Assembly (NCBI GenBank): GCA_963695105.1 | Contig: CAVOGC010000008.1 | Location: 57,394 to 121,393, forward strand | Length of the DNA: 64,000 bases | Source of the DNA: Competibacter sp963695105 | GTDB taxonomy: Bacteria > Pseudomonadota > Gammaproteobacteria > Competibacterales > Competibacteraceae | Direction: 5' to 3' | Shown: one piece after another, positions 1 through 8,085 of the stretch | How positions within the stretch are numbered: position 1 is the first letter of the stretch | How the letters are laid out: every line of letters starts with the position of its first letter | Position numbers and translations under genes: made by a program | Notes under the pieces: model-generated | Told to the model about the DNA's origin: nothing | The model's database searches: none | Seen by the model: the letters and a program-made list of their open reading frames with translations, nothing else

Positions 1-44
1 GCCAAGTCGCCGAGCTGTGCGCCAGGTTCCCGGTCTACGGCTGA
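1..44 (+). CDS. glyA: 3' end of serine hydroxymethyltransferase (partial)
   Basis: Only the last 13 codons are in the window, read from base 3. They encode QVAELCARFPVYG and then TGA at 42-44. The ending CARFPVYG matches the usual C-terminus of gammaproteobacterial GlyA (CARYPVY-type). GlyA interconverts serine and glycine and charges tetrahydrofolate with one-carbon units. It lies directly upstream of nrdR, an arrangement common in gammaproteobacteria, which supports the call. The match rests on very few residues. Confidence 0.6.
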   Translation, partial: QVAELCARFPVYG

Positions 45-71
45 TCGCCCTCCCCGCGCGAGACGGCGGCG

Positions 72-545
72 GTGCATTGCCCGTTCTGCGGCACGCCCGA
101 TACCCGGGTGGTTGACTCGCGGCTGTCGGCGGAAGGCGACAAGGTGCGCCGCCGCCGCGAATGCCCCCGCTGCAACTCCCGCTTCACCACCCACGAGGTC
201 GCGGAGCTGCTGATGCCGCCGGTGGTCAAGCGCGACGGTCGCCGCGAACCGTTTCTGGAGGAAAAACTGCGCTCCGGCTTGCTGCGAGCGCTGGAAAAGC
301 GGCCGGTCGGCGCCGAACGCATCGAAAAAACCCTGTTGCGCATCAAGAACCGCGCCCGTGCATCGGGAGAGCGGGAGTTGAGCAGCCGGCAAATCGGCGA
401 ATGGGTGATGGAGGAATTGCGCGGCCTGGACCCGGTGGCCTATGTCCGCTTCGCCTCGGTCTATCGCAGCTTCGAGGACGTAAACGCCTTTCGCGAGGAA
501 ATCGAGCGGCTGCAGACCCCCTCAGGCGCGACGGATTCAGAGTGA
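72..545 (+). CDS. nrdR: Transcriptional repressor NrdR
   Basis: Ribonucleotide reductase regulator of 157 aa, the usual family length. The N-terminus carries a zinc ribbon with CPFC at residues 3-6 and CPRC at about 31-34, followed by an ATP-cone domain (KRDGRREPF, then RIEKTLLRIKNRAR). The start is a GTG at 72; it is chosen because family members begin MHCPFC. NrdR senses ATP/dATP and represses nrd operons by binding NrdR boxes. Its TGA overlaps the ribD ATG (TGATG at 543-547), so the two are probably translationally coupled. The gene opens the riboflavin cluster. Confidence 0.95.
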   Translation: MHCPFCGTPDTRVVDSRLSAEGDKVRRRRECPRCNSRFTTHEVAELLMPPVVKRDGRREPFLEEKLRSGLLRALEKRPVGAERIEKTLLRIKNRARASGERELSSRQIGEWVMEELRGLDPVAYVRFASVYRSFEDVNAFREEIERLQTPSGATDSE

Positions 546-1645
546 TGTCCGCCGACGATTATCGCCACATGGCGCATGCCCTGACGCTGGCCCGGCGCGG
601 CCTGTACGGCACCGACCCCAACCCGCGAGTGGGCTGCGTACTGGTCGAGGACGGAGAAATCGTCGGCGAGGGCTGGCACGAACGCGCCGGCGAGGCCCAC
701 GCCGAGGTGATCGCCCTGGAAGCGGCCGGCGGCCGGGCGCGCGGCGCCACCGCCTATGTGACCCTGGAACCGTGCTGCCATCACGGCCGCACGCCGCCCT
801 GCACCGATGCGCTGCTCCAGGCCGGCATCACCCGGATGGTGGCGGCGATGCCCGACCCGAACCCGCAAGTCGCCGGCAAGGGTCTGAAGCAATTGCGGGA
901 TGCCGGCGTGACGGTGGATTGCGGGTTGTTGGAATCCGAGGCGCGGGCGCTGAATCCCGGCTTTATCCGACGCATGACCCAGGGCCGCCCCTTTGTCCGC
1001 GTCAAGCTGGCGATGAGCCTGGACGGACGTACCGCGCTGGCCTCCGGCGAAAGTCAATGGCTGACCGGAGAGACCGCGCGCCAGGATGTACAACGGCTGC
1101 GGGCGCGAAGTTCGGCGATCCTGACCGGCATTGGGACCCTGCTGGCCGACGACCCCAGCCTGAACGTCCACCTGCCGGAAGCCGCGCGCCAGCCGCCGCG
1201 AGTGCTTCTCGATACCGGCTTGCGAACACCGCCGGCCGCCCGGACCTTGCGGTTGCCGGGCTCGGTGCTGATCTTCACCGCCGTCGCCGACCCGGACCGC
1301 CATGCGCTCTTGCAAGCAGCCGGCACGGAAATCGTGGTCACGCCACGCGCCGCCGAAGGCGGTCTAAACCTGCACACCGTCATGGCGGAACTCGCCCACC
1401 GCGAGTGCAACGAACTCCATGTCGAATGCGGCCCGACCCTGGCCGGCGCGTTGCTACAGGCGAAACTGGTGGATGAACTGGTGGTGTACATGGCTCCGCT
1501 GCTGCTGGGCGACAAGGCGCGCGGGCTGTTTCAATTGCCGGAACTGGCACGGATGAGCGAGCGGACGGAATTGGAGGTTGTGGAAATGCGGGCGGTTGGA
1601 AGGGATTGGCGAGTGAGATTAAAGCTGTTGAGAGGCGATTTATGA
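545..1645 (+). CDS. ribD: Bifunctional diaminohydroxyphosphoribosylaminopyrimidine deaminase / 5-amino-6-(5-phosphoribosylamino)uracil reductase
   Basis: Carries out the second and third steps of riboflavin synthesis from GTP. The 366-aa protein has an N-terminal zinc deaminase domain (HAEVIAL, then PCCHHGRTPPC) and a C-terminal reductase domain (VRVKLAMSLDGRTA; LTGETARQDVQRLR; HVECGPTLAGALL). The ATG at 545 overlaps the nrdR stop; a longer in-frame extension upstream would overlap nrdR entirely and was not used. The stop TGA at 1643-1645 overlaps the ATG of the downstream HicB-like gene. The usual neighbour ribE is displaced by that inserted pair. Confidence 0.95.
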   Translation: MSADDYRHMAHALTLARRGLYGTDPNPRVGCVLVEDGEIVGEGWHERAGEAHAEVIALEAAGGRARGATAYVTLEPCCHHGRTPPCTDALLQAGITRMVAAMPDPNPQVAGKGLKQLRDAGVTVDCGLLESEARALNPGFIRRMTQGRPFVRVKLAMSLDGRTALASGESQWLTGETARQDVQRLRARSSAILTGIGTLLADDPSLNVHLPEAARQPPRVLLDTGLRTPPAARTLRLPGSVLIFTAVADPDRHALLQAAGTEIVVTPRAAEGGLNLHTVMAELAHRECNELHVECGPTLAGALLQAKLVDELVVYMAPLLLGDKARGLFQLPELARMSERTELEVVEMRAVGRDWRVRLKLLRGDL

Positions 1646-1839
1646 AATACAAAATCATTCTCGATAAATCGGAGGAAGGCTATAACGTTTCATGTCCAAA
1701 CCTGCCAGGTTGCTGGTCGCAGGGAGAGACCGAGCAGGAAGCAATCGAAAATATAAAAGATGCAATTCAAGAATACTTGGCGGCTATTTCTGAATCCATT
1801 CAGGGTAAGGATGTGCGAGAAATAGAAATAGCCAGTTAA
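1642..1839 (+). CDS. hicB: HicB-like antitoxin
   Basis: A 65-aa protein, MKYKIILDKSEEGYNVSCPN..., with the HicB fold signature: a beta-strand opening, VSCPNLPGCWSQGETEQEA, then a helix with IENIKDAIQEYL. It would neutralise the HicA toxin encoded 2 bp downstream. The DNA-binding C-terminal domain seen in longer HicB proteins is absent. The ATG overlaps the ribD stop by 3 bases, and the codons are clearly more AT-rich than in ribD or ribE. That composition and the position inside the rib cluster suggest acquisition by transfer. Order is antitoxin first, the reverse of classical hicAB. Confidence 0.85.
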   Translation: MKYKIILDKSEEGYNVSCPNLPGCWSQGETEQEAIENIKDAIQEYLAAISESIQGKDVREIEIAS

Positions 1840-1841
1840 AG

Positions 1842-2057
1842 ATGCCAAAACTTCCAGGAGTCAATCATCTGGAAGCTATCCGTGCTTTGGAAAAGGCAGG
1901 TTTCCGCATTGTTCGCCAGGGAAGAAAACATATCGTCCTTTCGAATGGTGGCAGGTTTGTGACTGTTCCCCGTAATAATCCCATCAATGCTTTCACCATG
2001 GGTGGCATAGCGCAGGATGCGGGACTCACGGTAGAAGAATTTCGGAAGTTCTTATAA
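1842..2057 (+). CDS. hicA: HicA-like mRNA interferase toxin
   Basis: A 71-aa double-stranded-RNA-binding-fold protein of the YcfA/HicA family. It shows the family pattern LEAIRALEKAGFRIVRQGRK with the likely catalytic histidine in GRKHIVLSN, then a conserved C-terminal VTVPRNNPINAFTMGGI segment and helix. HicA toxins cleave mRNA independently of translation until bound by HicB. It begins 2 bp after hicB, so the two are co-transcribed, and ends 20 bp before ribE. Sitting within the riboflavin operon, it is likely expressed from the nrdR/ribD promoter. AT-rich codon use matches hicB and not the rib genes. Confidence 0.87.
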   Translation: MPKLPGVNHLEAIRALEKAGFRIVRQGRKHIVLSNGGRFVTVPRNNPINAFTMGGIAQDAGLTVEEFRKFL

Positions 2058-2077
2058 TTTTTTTCGAGAACCCCAGC

Positions 2078-2734
2078 ATGTTCACTGGCATCATCACCGC
2101 AGTCGGGACCATCACCGCGCTCCAGCCGCGTGGCGGCGACGTCCGCCTGCGCATCGCCACCGGCAAGCTCGACCTGGGCGATGTGCGGCTCGGCGACAGC
2201 ATCGCCGTCAGCGGCGTCTGCCTGACCGCCGTCGAACTGCCCGGCGACGGCTTCTGGGCCGACGCCTCGCGCGAGACCCTGGAGCGCACCACCCTCGGCG
2301 ACGCCCAACCCGGCGCCCGGGTCAACCTGGAAAAAGCCCTGACCCCCACCACCCGGCTCGGTGGCCACCTGGTCAGCGGCCATGTGGATGGCATCGGCAC
2401 GGTCGACGAATGGCGTCCCGACGGCCGCTCCTGGCGGCTGCGTATCCAGGCTCCGGACGCGCTGGCCCGCTATATCGCCGAAAAAGGCTCCATCTGCATC
2501 GACGGCGTCAGCCTCACCGTCAACCGGGTGGATGGCGCGGCCTTCGAACTCAACATCGTCCCGCACACGCTGGCGGAAACCACCCTCGCCGACTTCCAGG
2601 TCGGCCGGCGGGTCAACCTGGAAGTGGACCTGATCACCCGTTATCTGGAACGGCTGCTGCTGGGCGAGCGCGCCGCGCAACCGGGCGGCAAACTCACCGA
2701 GGCGCTGCTGCGCGAACACGGTTTCTGGATATAA
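2078..2734 (+). CDS. ribE: Riboflavin synthase, alpha subunit
   Basis: Dismutates two 6,7-dimethyl-8-ribityllumazine molecules to riboflavin and the aminopyrimidine. The 218-aa protein has the typical two tandem lumazine-binding barrels: the first begins MFTGIITAVG, and the second contains GGHLVSGHVDGIG and later SLTVNRVDGAAFELNIVPHT. The length and start MFTG are canonical. It lies 20 bp after the HicA-like gene and 2 bp before ribBA. The operon context (ribD, ribE, ribBA, ribH) is standard for gammaproteobacteria. Confidence 0.95.
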   Translation: MFTGIITAVGTITALQPRGGDVRLRIATGKLDLGDVRLGDSIAVSGVCLTAVELPGDGFWADASRETLERTTLGDAQPGARVNLEKALTPTTRLGGHLVSGHVDGIGTVDEWRPDGRSWRLRIQAPDALARYIAEKGSICIDGVSLTVNRVDGAAFELNIVPHTLAETTLADFQVGRRVNLEVDLITRYLERLLLGERAAQPGGKLTEALLREHGFWI

Positions 2735-2736
2735 GC

Positions 2737-3840
2737 ATGGCACTCAACACCGTTGACGAACTCCTCGCCGACCTGCGACAGGGTAAAATGATCATCGTCA
2801 TGGACGACGAAGACCGGGAAAACGAAGGCGACCTGCTGATGGCCGCCTCGCTGGTTCGGCCCGAGGACATCAACTTCATGGCCCGCTACGGGCGCGGCCT
2901 GATCTGCCTGACCCTGACCCGCGAGCGCTGCCAGCAACTGCGCCTGCCGCTGATGGTGCAGGACAACGCCACCCCCTACTCCACCAATTTCACCGTCTCC
3001 ATCGAAGCCGCCCAGGGCGTCACCACCGGCATCTCCGCCTACGACCGCGCCCACACCATCCGCACCGCCGTGCGGCCCGACGCCCGCCCCGAGGACCTGG
3101 TGCAGCCCGGCCACATCTTCCCGCTGATGGCCCAGCCCGGCGGGGTGCTGACCCGCGCCGGCCACACCGAAGCCGGCTGCGATCTGGCCCGGCTAGCCGG
3201 ACTGGAGCCGACGGCGGTCATCGTCGAGATCCTCAACGAGGACGGCGGCATGGCGCGGCGGCCCGACCTGGAAGCCTTCGCCGCCCGACACGGGATCAAG
3301 ATCGGCACCATCGCCGCGCTGATCCGCTACCGGATGCAGAACGAGAAGACCGTGGAACGGGTCGCGGACGCGGTCATGGCCACCGAATTCGGCCCGTTCC
3401 GGGTGCTGACCTATCAGGACGTGGTCAGCCGGCAAGTGCATTTCGCCCTGGTCAGGGGCGATATCCACCCCGAACAGCCGGTTCTGGTCCGGGTCCATGT
3501 GCAGAATTTTCTGGGCGACCTGCTGGCGATTCGGCTGTCGGAAGGTAGCTGGCCCTTGCGCGACGCCCTGCAACGGGTGGCGGGGGAGCCGGCCGGCGTA
3601 CTGGTGTTTTTAAGCCACCCCGAAGAGCCGGCGGCCCTGATCCGGCGGATGCGCGGCTACCAGTTCGGCGCCGGCGAAGCCGCGCGCGCACCCGATCAAT
3701 CCGCCGAACTGCGCACCTACGGCATCGGAGCCCAGATTCTGCTCGACATCGGCGTGCGGCGAATGCGGGTGCTCAGCGCGCCCAAACGTATCAGCGGGCT
3801 GTCGGGCTTTAATCTGGAAGTCGTGGAATACGTCGCCTGA
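2737..3840 (+). CDS. ribBA: 3,4-dihydroxy-2-butanone-4-phosphate synthase with a degenerate GTP cyclohydrolase II-like domain
   Basis: 367 aa. Residues 1 to about 200 form a complete DHBP synthase: DDEDRENEGDLLMAA holds the metal-binding acidic residues, then TNFTVSIEA and GHTEAGCDLARLAG. This half makes the four-carbon unit for lumazine from ribulose 5-phosphate. The C-terminal half resembles GTP cyclohydrolase II (TEFGPFRVLTYQD, VLVRVH, YGIGAQILLDIGVRRMR) but the three zinc cysteines are missing: the position of the family SECLTGD...RCDCG motif reads VQNFLGDLLAIRLSEGS. That half is therefore unlikely to hydrolyse GTP, and a separate RibA is expected elsewhere. Proteins of this kind have been called RibBX. 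Confidence 0.93.
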   Translation: MALNTVDELLADLRQGKMIIVMDDEDRENEGDLLMAASLVRPEDINFMARYGRGLICLTLTRERCQQLRLPLMVQDNATPYSTNFTVSIEAAQGVTTGISAYDRAHTIRTAVRPDARPEDLVQPGHIFPLMAQPGGVLTRAGHTEAGCDLARLAGLEPTAVIVEILNEDGGMARRPDLEAFAARHGIKIGTIAALIRYRMQNEKTVERVADAVMATEFGPFRVLTYQDVVSRQVHFALVRGDIHPEQPVLVRVHVQNFLGDLLAIRLSEGSWPLRDALQRVAGEPAGVLVFLSHPEEPAALIRRMRGYQFGAGEAARAPDQSAELRTYGIGAQILLDIGVRRMRVLSAPKRISGLSGFNLEVVEYVA

Positions 3841-3900
3841 ACGCCCTTTCCTTGGAGGTGTTTTCGCCCAGTCTCTGGCCCGTCAAACGCTTGAAAGACG

Positions 3901-3939
3901 CCCTCACCCCCGGCCCCTCACCCACAGGGAGAGGGGAGT
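3901..3939. repeat. REP-like palindromic element, copy 1
   Basis: An imperfect inverted repeat of the CCCTCACCCC ... GGGAGAGGGGAG type in the 132-bp ribBA-ribH spacer. Similar copies are seen near 10771, 12047, 32459 and 52322, so it belongs to a dispersed family. It could act as a transcript-end or mRNA-stability hairpin; that role is inferred. Confidence 0.7.
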
Positions 3940-3972
3940 TTTTGTACCGCGCATCGTTACGGAATCCCCGCC

Positions 3973-4452
3973 ATGCACCACATCAACACCATTGAAGGCG
4001 ACTTCACCCCGCTCCAGGACGCCCGCTTCGCGCTGGTGGCGTCGCGGTTCAACAGCTTCATCGTGCAGAGCCTGATCAATGGCGCGGTGGACACCCTATG
4101 CCGGCACGGCGTCCCGGAAACCGCCATCGACCTGATCTGGACTCCCGGTTCCTTCGAACTGCCGCTGGCCGCGCAAAAGCTGGCCGCCGGCGAGCGCTAC
4201 GACGGCATCGTCGCGCTGGGCGCGGTGATTCGCGGCGGCACCCCGCATTTCGAATACGTCGCCGGCGAGTGCGTCAAGGGGCTGGCGGGCGTTTCGCTGG
4301 AATACGGTATCCCGATCGGCTTCGGCGTACTCACCGTCGACACCATCGATCAGGCGGTGGAGCGAGCCGGCACCAAGGCCGGCAACAAGGGCGCCGAGGC
4401 GGCGATGGCGGTGCTGGAAATGGTCAGTCTGCTGCGACGGCTGGAAGGCTGA
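3973..4452 (+). CDS. ribH: 6,7-dimethyl-8-ribityllumazine synthase
   Basis: Condenses the RibD product with 3,4-dihydroxybutanone 4-phosphate. The 159-aa protein shows the family motifs ALVASRFNSFI, WTPGSFELPLAAQKLA and ALGAVIRGGTPHFEYVAGECVKG (residues about 83-105; the H in PHFEYV is the likely catalytic histidine), then GFGVLTVDTIDQAVERAG. It has the normal length for a protein that forms pentamers or icosahedral shells. nusB follows 3 bp later. Confidence 0.96.
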   Translation: MHHINTIEGDFTPLQDARFALVASRFNSFIVQSLINGAVDTLCRHGVPETAIDLIWTPGSFELPLAAQKLAAGERYDGIVALGAVIRGGTPHFEYVAGECVKGLAGVSLEYGIPIGFGVLTVDTIDQAVERAGTKAGNKGAEAAMAVLEMVSLLRRLEG

Positions 4453-4455
4453 ACC

Positions 4456-4908
4456 ATGGGCGCTCCGATTCGAAAAAACCAGCCCGGCAAACGCAGTTGG
4501 GCGCGGCGCTGCGCCGTGCAGGCGCTTTATCAGTGGCAGTTGACCGAACAGACTCCCGGCCAGATCGAAGCCCACTTTCTGGCCGAAGACGACTTGCAAA
4601 AGGCCGATACCGCCTATTTTCGAGAACTGGTCCATCAAATTCCGGTGCGGGTGGCGGAGATCGATACCGCTCTGGAGCCGTTGCTGGACCGGCCCCTGGC
4701 GCAAGTGGACCCAGTGGAGCGCGCCATCCTGCGGATCGGCGGTTACGAACTGATGCAGCGCCCGGACATTCCCTACCGGATCGTTCTCAACGAGGCGGTC
4801 GAGCTGGCCAAGGTGTTCGGCGCCGAACAGGGGCACCGCTTCATCAACGGGGTGCTCGACAAACTGGCTCGCGGCGTGCGGCCGGTCGAATTCGGCGCCC
4901 CTTTCTGA
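4456..4908 (+). CDS. nusB: Transcription antitermination factor NusB
   Basis: A 150-aa all-helical RNA-binding protein: RRCAVQALYQWQLT near the N-terminus, FRELVHQIP, PVERAILRIGGYEL and IVLNEAVELAKVFGAEQGHRFINGVLDKLAR are characteristic of NusB. With NusE (S10) it binds boxA in rRNA leaders and assists antitermination. It directly follows ribH (3-bp gap), the usual gammaproteobacterial order. thiL, often next, is absent here and is replaced by an MBL-fold gene. Confidence 0.96.
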   Translation: MGAPIRKNQPGKRSWARRCAVQALYQWQLTEQTPGQIEAHFLAEDDLQKADTAYFRELVHQIPVRVAEIDTALEPLLDRPLAQVDPVERAILRIGGYELMQRPDIPYRIVLNEAVELAKVFGAEQGHRFINGVLDKLARGVRPVEFGAPF

Positions 4909-4991
4909 GCGACGCCGTCATGCAATCCGGGTGGACAGCGCTGTAGCCATGACCTATGTTGGCTTCGAACTCACTCGAAACCCACCCCGCC

Positions 4992-5687
4992 ATGCAACTT
5001 GAACCCCTCGCCATCACCGCCGAAGTCTTTCAGGTGGGCGGATACGGTTTGACCGCGCCCGAGGATGCCGCCATCTACCTGATCAACTTCGACGGTCACG
5101 CGGCGCTGGTGGACGCCGGCGGCGGTCGCCAACAGGCACGCCTGCTCGACCATCTTGCCATGGTGGGCGTGCTTCCCTCGCAAATTGAATACTTGCTGCT
5201 CACCCACTGCCATTACGACCACACCGGCGGCGCCCATGGCTTGCGGGAATACCTGGGCTGCCCGGTGGTCGCCCACGAACTGGACGCCGTCTTTCTGGAA
5301 ACCGGCGACGACGAAGTCACGGCGGCCGACTGGTACGGCGTTCACCTGCATCCCTGCCCGGTGGACCGCCCCTTGCGTGGGCTGCGCCAGACGCTGCCTC
5401 TGGGCGGGCGCACCATTACCGCCTTGCACATCCCTGGCCACTCCCCCGGCTCGCTGGCCTATCTGATCGAATCCGAGGGCAAGCGAGTCGTGTTCGCCCA
5501 GGACGTACATGGGCCGCTGGACCCGGTCCGCCTGCGCTCCAACCGCGCCGATTACCTGGACTCGCTGGAACGGCTGCTGGCGCTGGGCGCGGACATTCTC
5601 TGCGAGGGGCATTACGGCATCTTTCGGAGTAAGCCGGTCGTGGCCCGCTTCATCCATTCATGTATGAACGCGGCCCTTGAACCATAG
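4992..5687 (+). CDS. Metallo-beta-lactamase-fold hydrolase (glyoxalase II-like)
   Basis: A cytosolic MBL-fold enzyme of 231 aa from the ATG at 4992; an earlier in-frame ATG at 4956 is possible and neither has a clear ribosome site. The metal motif is HCHYDHTGG at about residues 70-78, followed by HIPGHSPGSL (third metal histidine), AQDVHG (bridging Asp) and CEGHYG (last histidine). All di-zinc ligands are therefore present. Substrate cannot be assigned: thioester, lactone or phosphodiester hydrolysis are all possible in this superfamily. Convergent with the TPR gene downstream. Confidence 0.85.
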   Translation: MQLEPLAITAEVFQVGGYGLTAPEDAAIYLINFDGHAALVDAGGGRQQARLLDHLAMVGVLPSQIEYLLLTHCHYDHTGGAHGLREYLGCPVVAHELDAVFLETGDDEVTAADWYGVHLHPCPVDRPLRGLRQTLPLGGRTITALHIPGHSPGSLAYLIESEGKRVVFAQDVHGPLDPVRLRSNRADYLDSLERLLALGADILCEGHYGIFRSKPVVARFIHSCMNAALEP

Positions 5688-5706
5688 CACCGCCGCGGTA
5701 AAACCG

Positions 5707-6321
5707 TCATGGCAACAGATCCAGCAGTTGCAGCGCGCGCCGCAGCGCCGTGCGGGTCGCCTCGTTGTTTTCCGGCGCCTGTGCCGCCTGCATCATGAAT
5801 TCCCTGGTTTTTGGCGAATCCTGGGAATAGCGGCCGGTATTGGCGAACGCCCCGGTCGCCTTGTCCACCTCGCCCAGCGCCCCATACACCTGGCCCAGAT
5901 TGAACCATGAGGATGCCCGCTCCGGCGCCAGCGAGAGCGCATACACCAATTGGTGCTCGGCGCGTTTGAACTGACCGAGCTTCAGTTGGGTATAGCCGAG
6001 GTTACCGCTGATCTCGGCGTCGGCGGGATCGGCCCGCTGAGCCTGCTGGAACGCGGTCAGGGCGGCGGAAAGATCGGTCCGCCGCAACGCCTCCAACCCT
6101 TCCCCGTTCAGGGCGCGGGCCTCCTTGACGTTTTGGCGTGCCGGCCGAGGCACGCTTTCCAACTGCCGCAGGGCCGCGTTCATCCCGGCCGTATCGTTCT
6201 TCGCCGACTGCGCCAGCATTTGCTGGACATACCCAAAAACCGCTTCGTACTGGCCGGCCCAGGCCGGCGCCATCACCGCCAACGCCACTATCAACGGCAG
6301 CATTTTCAATCGATTACACAT
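5707..6321 (-). CDS. Secreted TPR-repeat protein
   Basis: 204 aa from the ATG at 6321, which has a GGAGAGGG ribosome site upstream. An N-terminal signal peptide (LPLIVALAVMAPAWA) precedes a mature domain with tetratricopeptide repeats: GLEALRRTDLSAALTAFQQAQRADP, GNLGYTQLKLGQFKRAEHQLVYALSLAPE and SWFNLGQVYGALGEVDKATGAF. TPRs are protein-interaction scaffolds, so a periplasmic adaptor role is likely; no partner is evident. The C-terminal 45 residues are helical and lack an obvious repeat. The reading frame is open further upstream, but that part is antisense to the hydrolase gene. Confidence 0.8.
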   Translation of the reverse strand: MCNRLKMLPLIVALAVMAPAWAGQYEAVFGYVQQMLAQSAKNDTAGMNAALRQLESVPRPARQNVKEARALNGEGLEALRRTDLSAALTAFQQAQRADPADAEISGNLGYTQLKLGQFKRAEHQLVYALSLAPERASSWFNLGQVYGALGEVDKATGAFANTGRYSQDSPKTREFMMQAAQAPENNEATRTALRRALQLLDLLP

Positions 6322-6395
6322 TGCCTTGCCCTCTCCGCTATCCATCCGCGCACCGACGGGTTCGCGTTGGCGCCACCGGTCCGCCCGGGATCGAC

Positions 6396-7136
6396 CTACT
6401 TCCGCCGTTGCAGGAACCGCGTCACTTCCAGCGCGAACGATTCCGCGCGCCAGGTGTTGCTGGCGGTGACGTGAGTGGCGTAAGGCATCACCCACAACCC
6501 GCAGTTGGGAATCGCTCCGAACATTTCCAGGATCTGATCCAGCGGCGCCACCGGGTCGCGGTCGCCGACCACGATCAGGGTCGGTTGAGCGATGTGGTCC
6601 AGAATCTCCAGATCGTGCGAATGATCGGTGGTGGCCGGCTCCAGTGCTTCCGACACCCGGCCGATCACCTCCTCCCAGGCATCCGGCCCGCCTTGCGGCT
6701 GGTGGACGTCGCTCAACCATTTGTGCATGCCGACCCCGCGCCAGTAGGCCGGATCGGCCATGTCGCGGGTACCGGAGTGGGTATCCTCGTCCTTGCGGTA
6801 GCCGACCCGGTACAGCACCAGCTTGCTCACCCGTTCGGGATGGTGGATGGCGAGCCACAGCGCCACCGCCCCGCCCAGCGAAGATCCAACCAGATGCGCC
6901 AGCGGCAACGCCAGTTCGTCCATCAACTCCAGCACCGCCCGACCCATGTCGCCGACGATCAGTTTCTCGGCGACCATCGGGCTGCGGCCGTGGCCGAGAT
7001 GATCGGGCGCGACGACCCGGAAGTTGCGGGCGAACAACGGGATTTGCGGCGTCCACTCCGCGCCGCTCATCCCGCCGCTGTGCAGCAGAATCAGCGGCTC
7101 GCCCTGGCCGTTTTCGATGTAGTGCAGGGTGGCCAT
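6396..7136 (-). CDS. Alpha/beta-fold hydrolase
   Basis: 246 aa starting MATLHYIENG; the start at 7136 is preferred over an ATG 15 bases upstream because GGAGG lies 8 bases before it. The fold is clear: LILLHSGGMSGAEW (oxyanion loop), DHLGHGRS, nucleophile elbow GSSLGG at about residue 88, acid in VGDRDPVAP, and catalytic His in YATHVTA. The substrate is unknown; the pattern fits esterase or C-C-bond hydrolases. It is divergent from a second alpha/beta hydrolase 94 bp away. Confidence 0.87.
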   Translation of the reverse strand: MATLHYIENGQGEPLILLHSGGMSGAEWTPQIPLFARNFRVVAPDHLGHGRSPMVAEKLIVGDMGRAVLELMDELALPLAHLVGSSLGGAVALWLAIHHPERVSKLVLYRVGYRKDEDTHSGTRDMADPAYWRGVGMHKWLSDVHQPQGGPDAWEEVIGRVSEALEPATTDHSHDLEILDHIAQPTLIVVGDRDPVAPLDQILEMFGAIPNCGLWVMPYATHVTASNTWRAESFALEVTRFLQRRK

Positions 7137-7230
7137 GCCAACATCCTCCATTCGGTGGTGAACGCGGCGATTATAGCCACCCTTTGTCGCTTGCCGGATA
7201 ATGACCCGGTCCTAATCAGGAGAACAATTC

Positions 7231-8082
7231 ATGGCGATGCAATCCCGCTGCTACCGCGCACTCGGCCCTCACGGCTTCCACCGGGTTCACTACACCGAAT
7301 GGGGCGATCCTCACAGCCCCAAGGTCTTGATCTGCGTTCACGGCCTGACCCGCACCGGCCGCGATTTCGACTTTCTGGCCGCCGCGCTGGAGCACGAATA
7401 TCGGGTGATCTGCCCGGACGTGGTCGGGCGCGGCCAGAGCGACTGGCTGAACGACAAGAGCGATTACACCTATCCGCTCTACGTCAACGACATGGCCATG
7501 CTGCTGGCGCGGATCGACGCCGACCGGATCGACTGGATCGGCACCTCGATGGGCGGGCTGATCGGCATTTTCCTGGCCAGTTACGCCGGTTCGCCGATCC
7601 ACAAGCTGGTGATCAACGATATCGGCCCGCGCATTCCCGCCGCCGGCTTGCAGCGGATCGCGGTCTATGTCAGCCAAGTGGTGACTTTCGACAGCATCGA
7701 GAAGATGGAAAAATTCCTGCGCACCATCGCCGTCACCTTCGGCAACCTGAGCGACGAACAATGGCGGCACATGACGATCCACAGCTCGCGACAACTGGAA
7801 GACGGCCGCTACACGCTGGCCTACGATCCCGGCATCGCCGAGAACTTCAAGAAGCTGGATTTGAAGGATATCGACCTGTGGCCGGTGTGGGACACCATTC
7901 ATTGCCCGACCCTGGTGCTGCGTGGGGCACATTCCGACGTACTGGACCACCCGGACGCCGTCGCCATGACTGAACGCGGCCCCAAGGCGAAACTGATCGA
8001 ATTCCCCGGCATGGGCCACGCCCCGGCGCTGATGGCCGACGACCAGATCGCGGTGGTGCGCGACTGGCTGCTGGCGGATTGA
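7231..8082 (+). CDS. Alpha/beta-fold hydrolase
   Basis: 283 aa with an AGGAG ribosome site 8 bases before the ATG. Motifs: VLICVHGLTRTGRDFD (oxyanion region), CPDVVGRGQSD, nucleophile elbow GTSMGG at about residues 106-111, acid in LRGAHSDVL and catalytic His in PGMGHAPAL. Similar proteins occur in gammaproteobacteria, but the natural substrate is not established from sequence. The start of a transporter (AEC family) follows 3 bp downstream and is truncated. Confidence 0.88.
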   Translation: MAMQSRCYRALGPHGFHRVHYTEWGDPHSPKVLICVHGLTRTGRDFDFLAAALEHEYRVICPDVVGRGQSDWLNDKSDYTYPLYVNDMAMLLARIDADRIDWIGTSMGGLIGIFLASYAGSPIHKLVINDIGPRIPAAGLQRIAVYVSQVVTFDSIEKMEKFLRTIAVTFGNLSDEQWRHMTIHSSRQLEDGRYTLAYDPGIAENFKKLDLKDIDLWPVWDTIHCPTLVLRGAHSDVLDHPDAVAMTERGPKAKLIEFPGMGHAPALMADDQIAVVRDWLLAD

Positions 8083-8085
8083 GGC

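Noticed and set aside
2058..2077. FMN riboswitch upstream of ribE
   Set aside because: The gap is only 20 bp; no riboswitch-size leader is present upstream of any rib gene here.
7216..8082. Separate protein antisense to the alpha/beta hydrolase
   Set aside because: The frame is only the run-on of the stopless hemolysin III gene; its composition is that of antisense GC-rich DNA.
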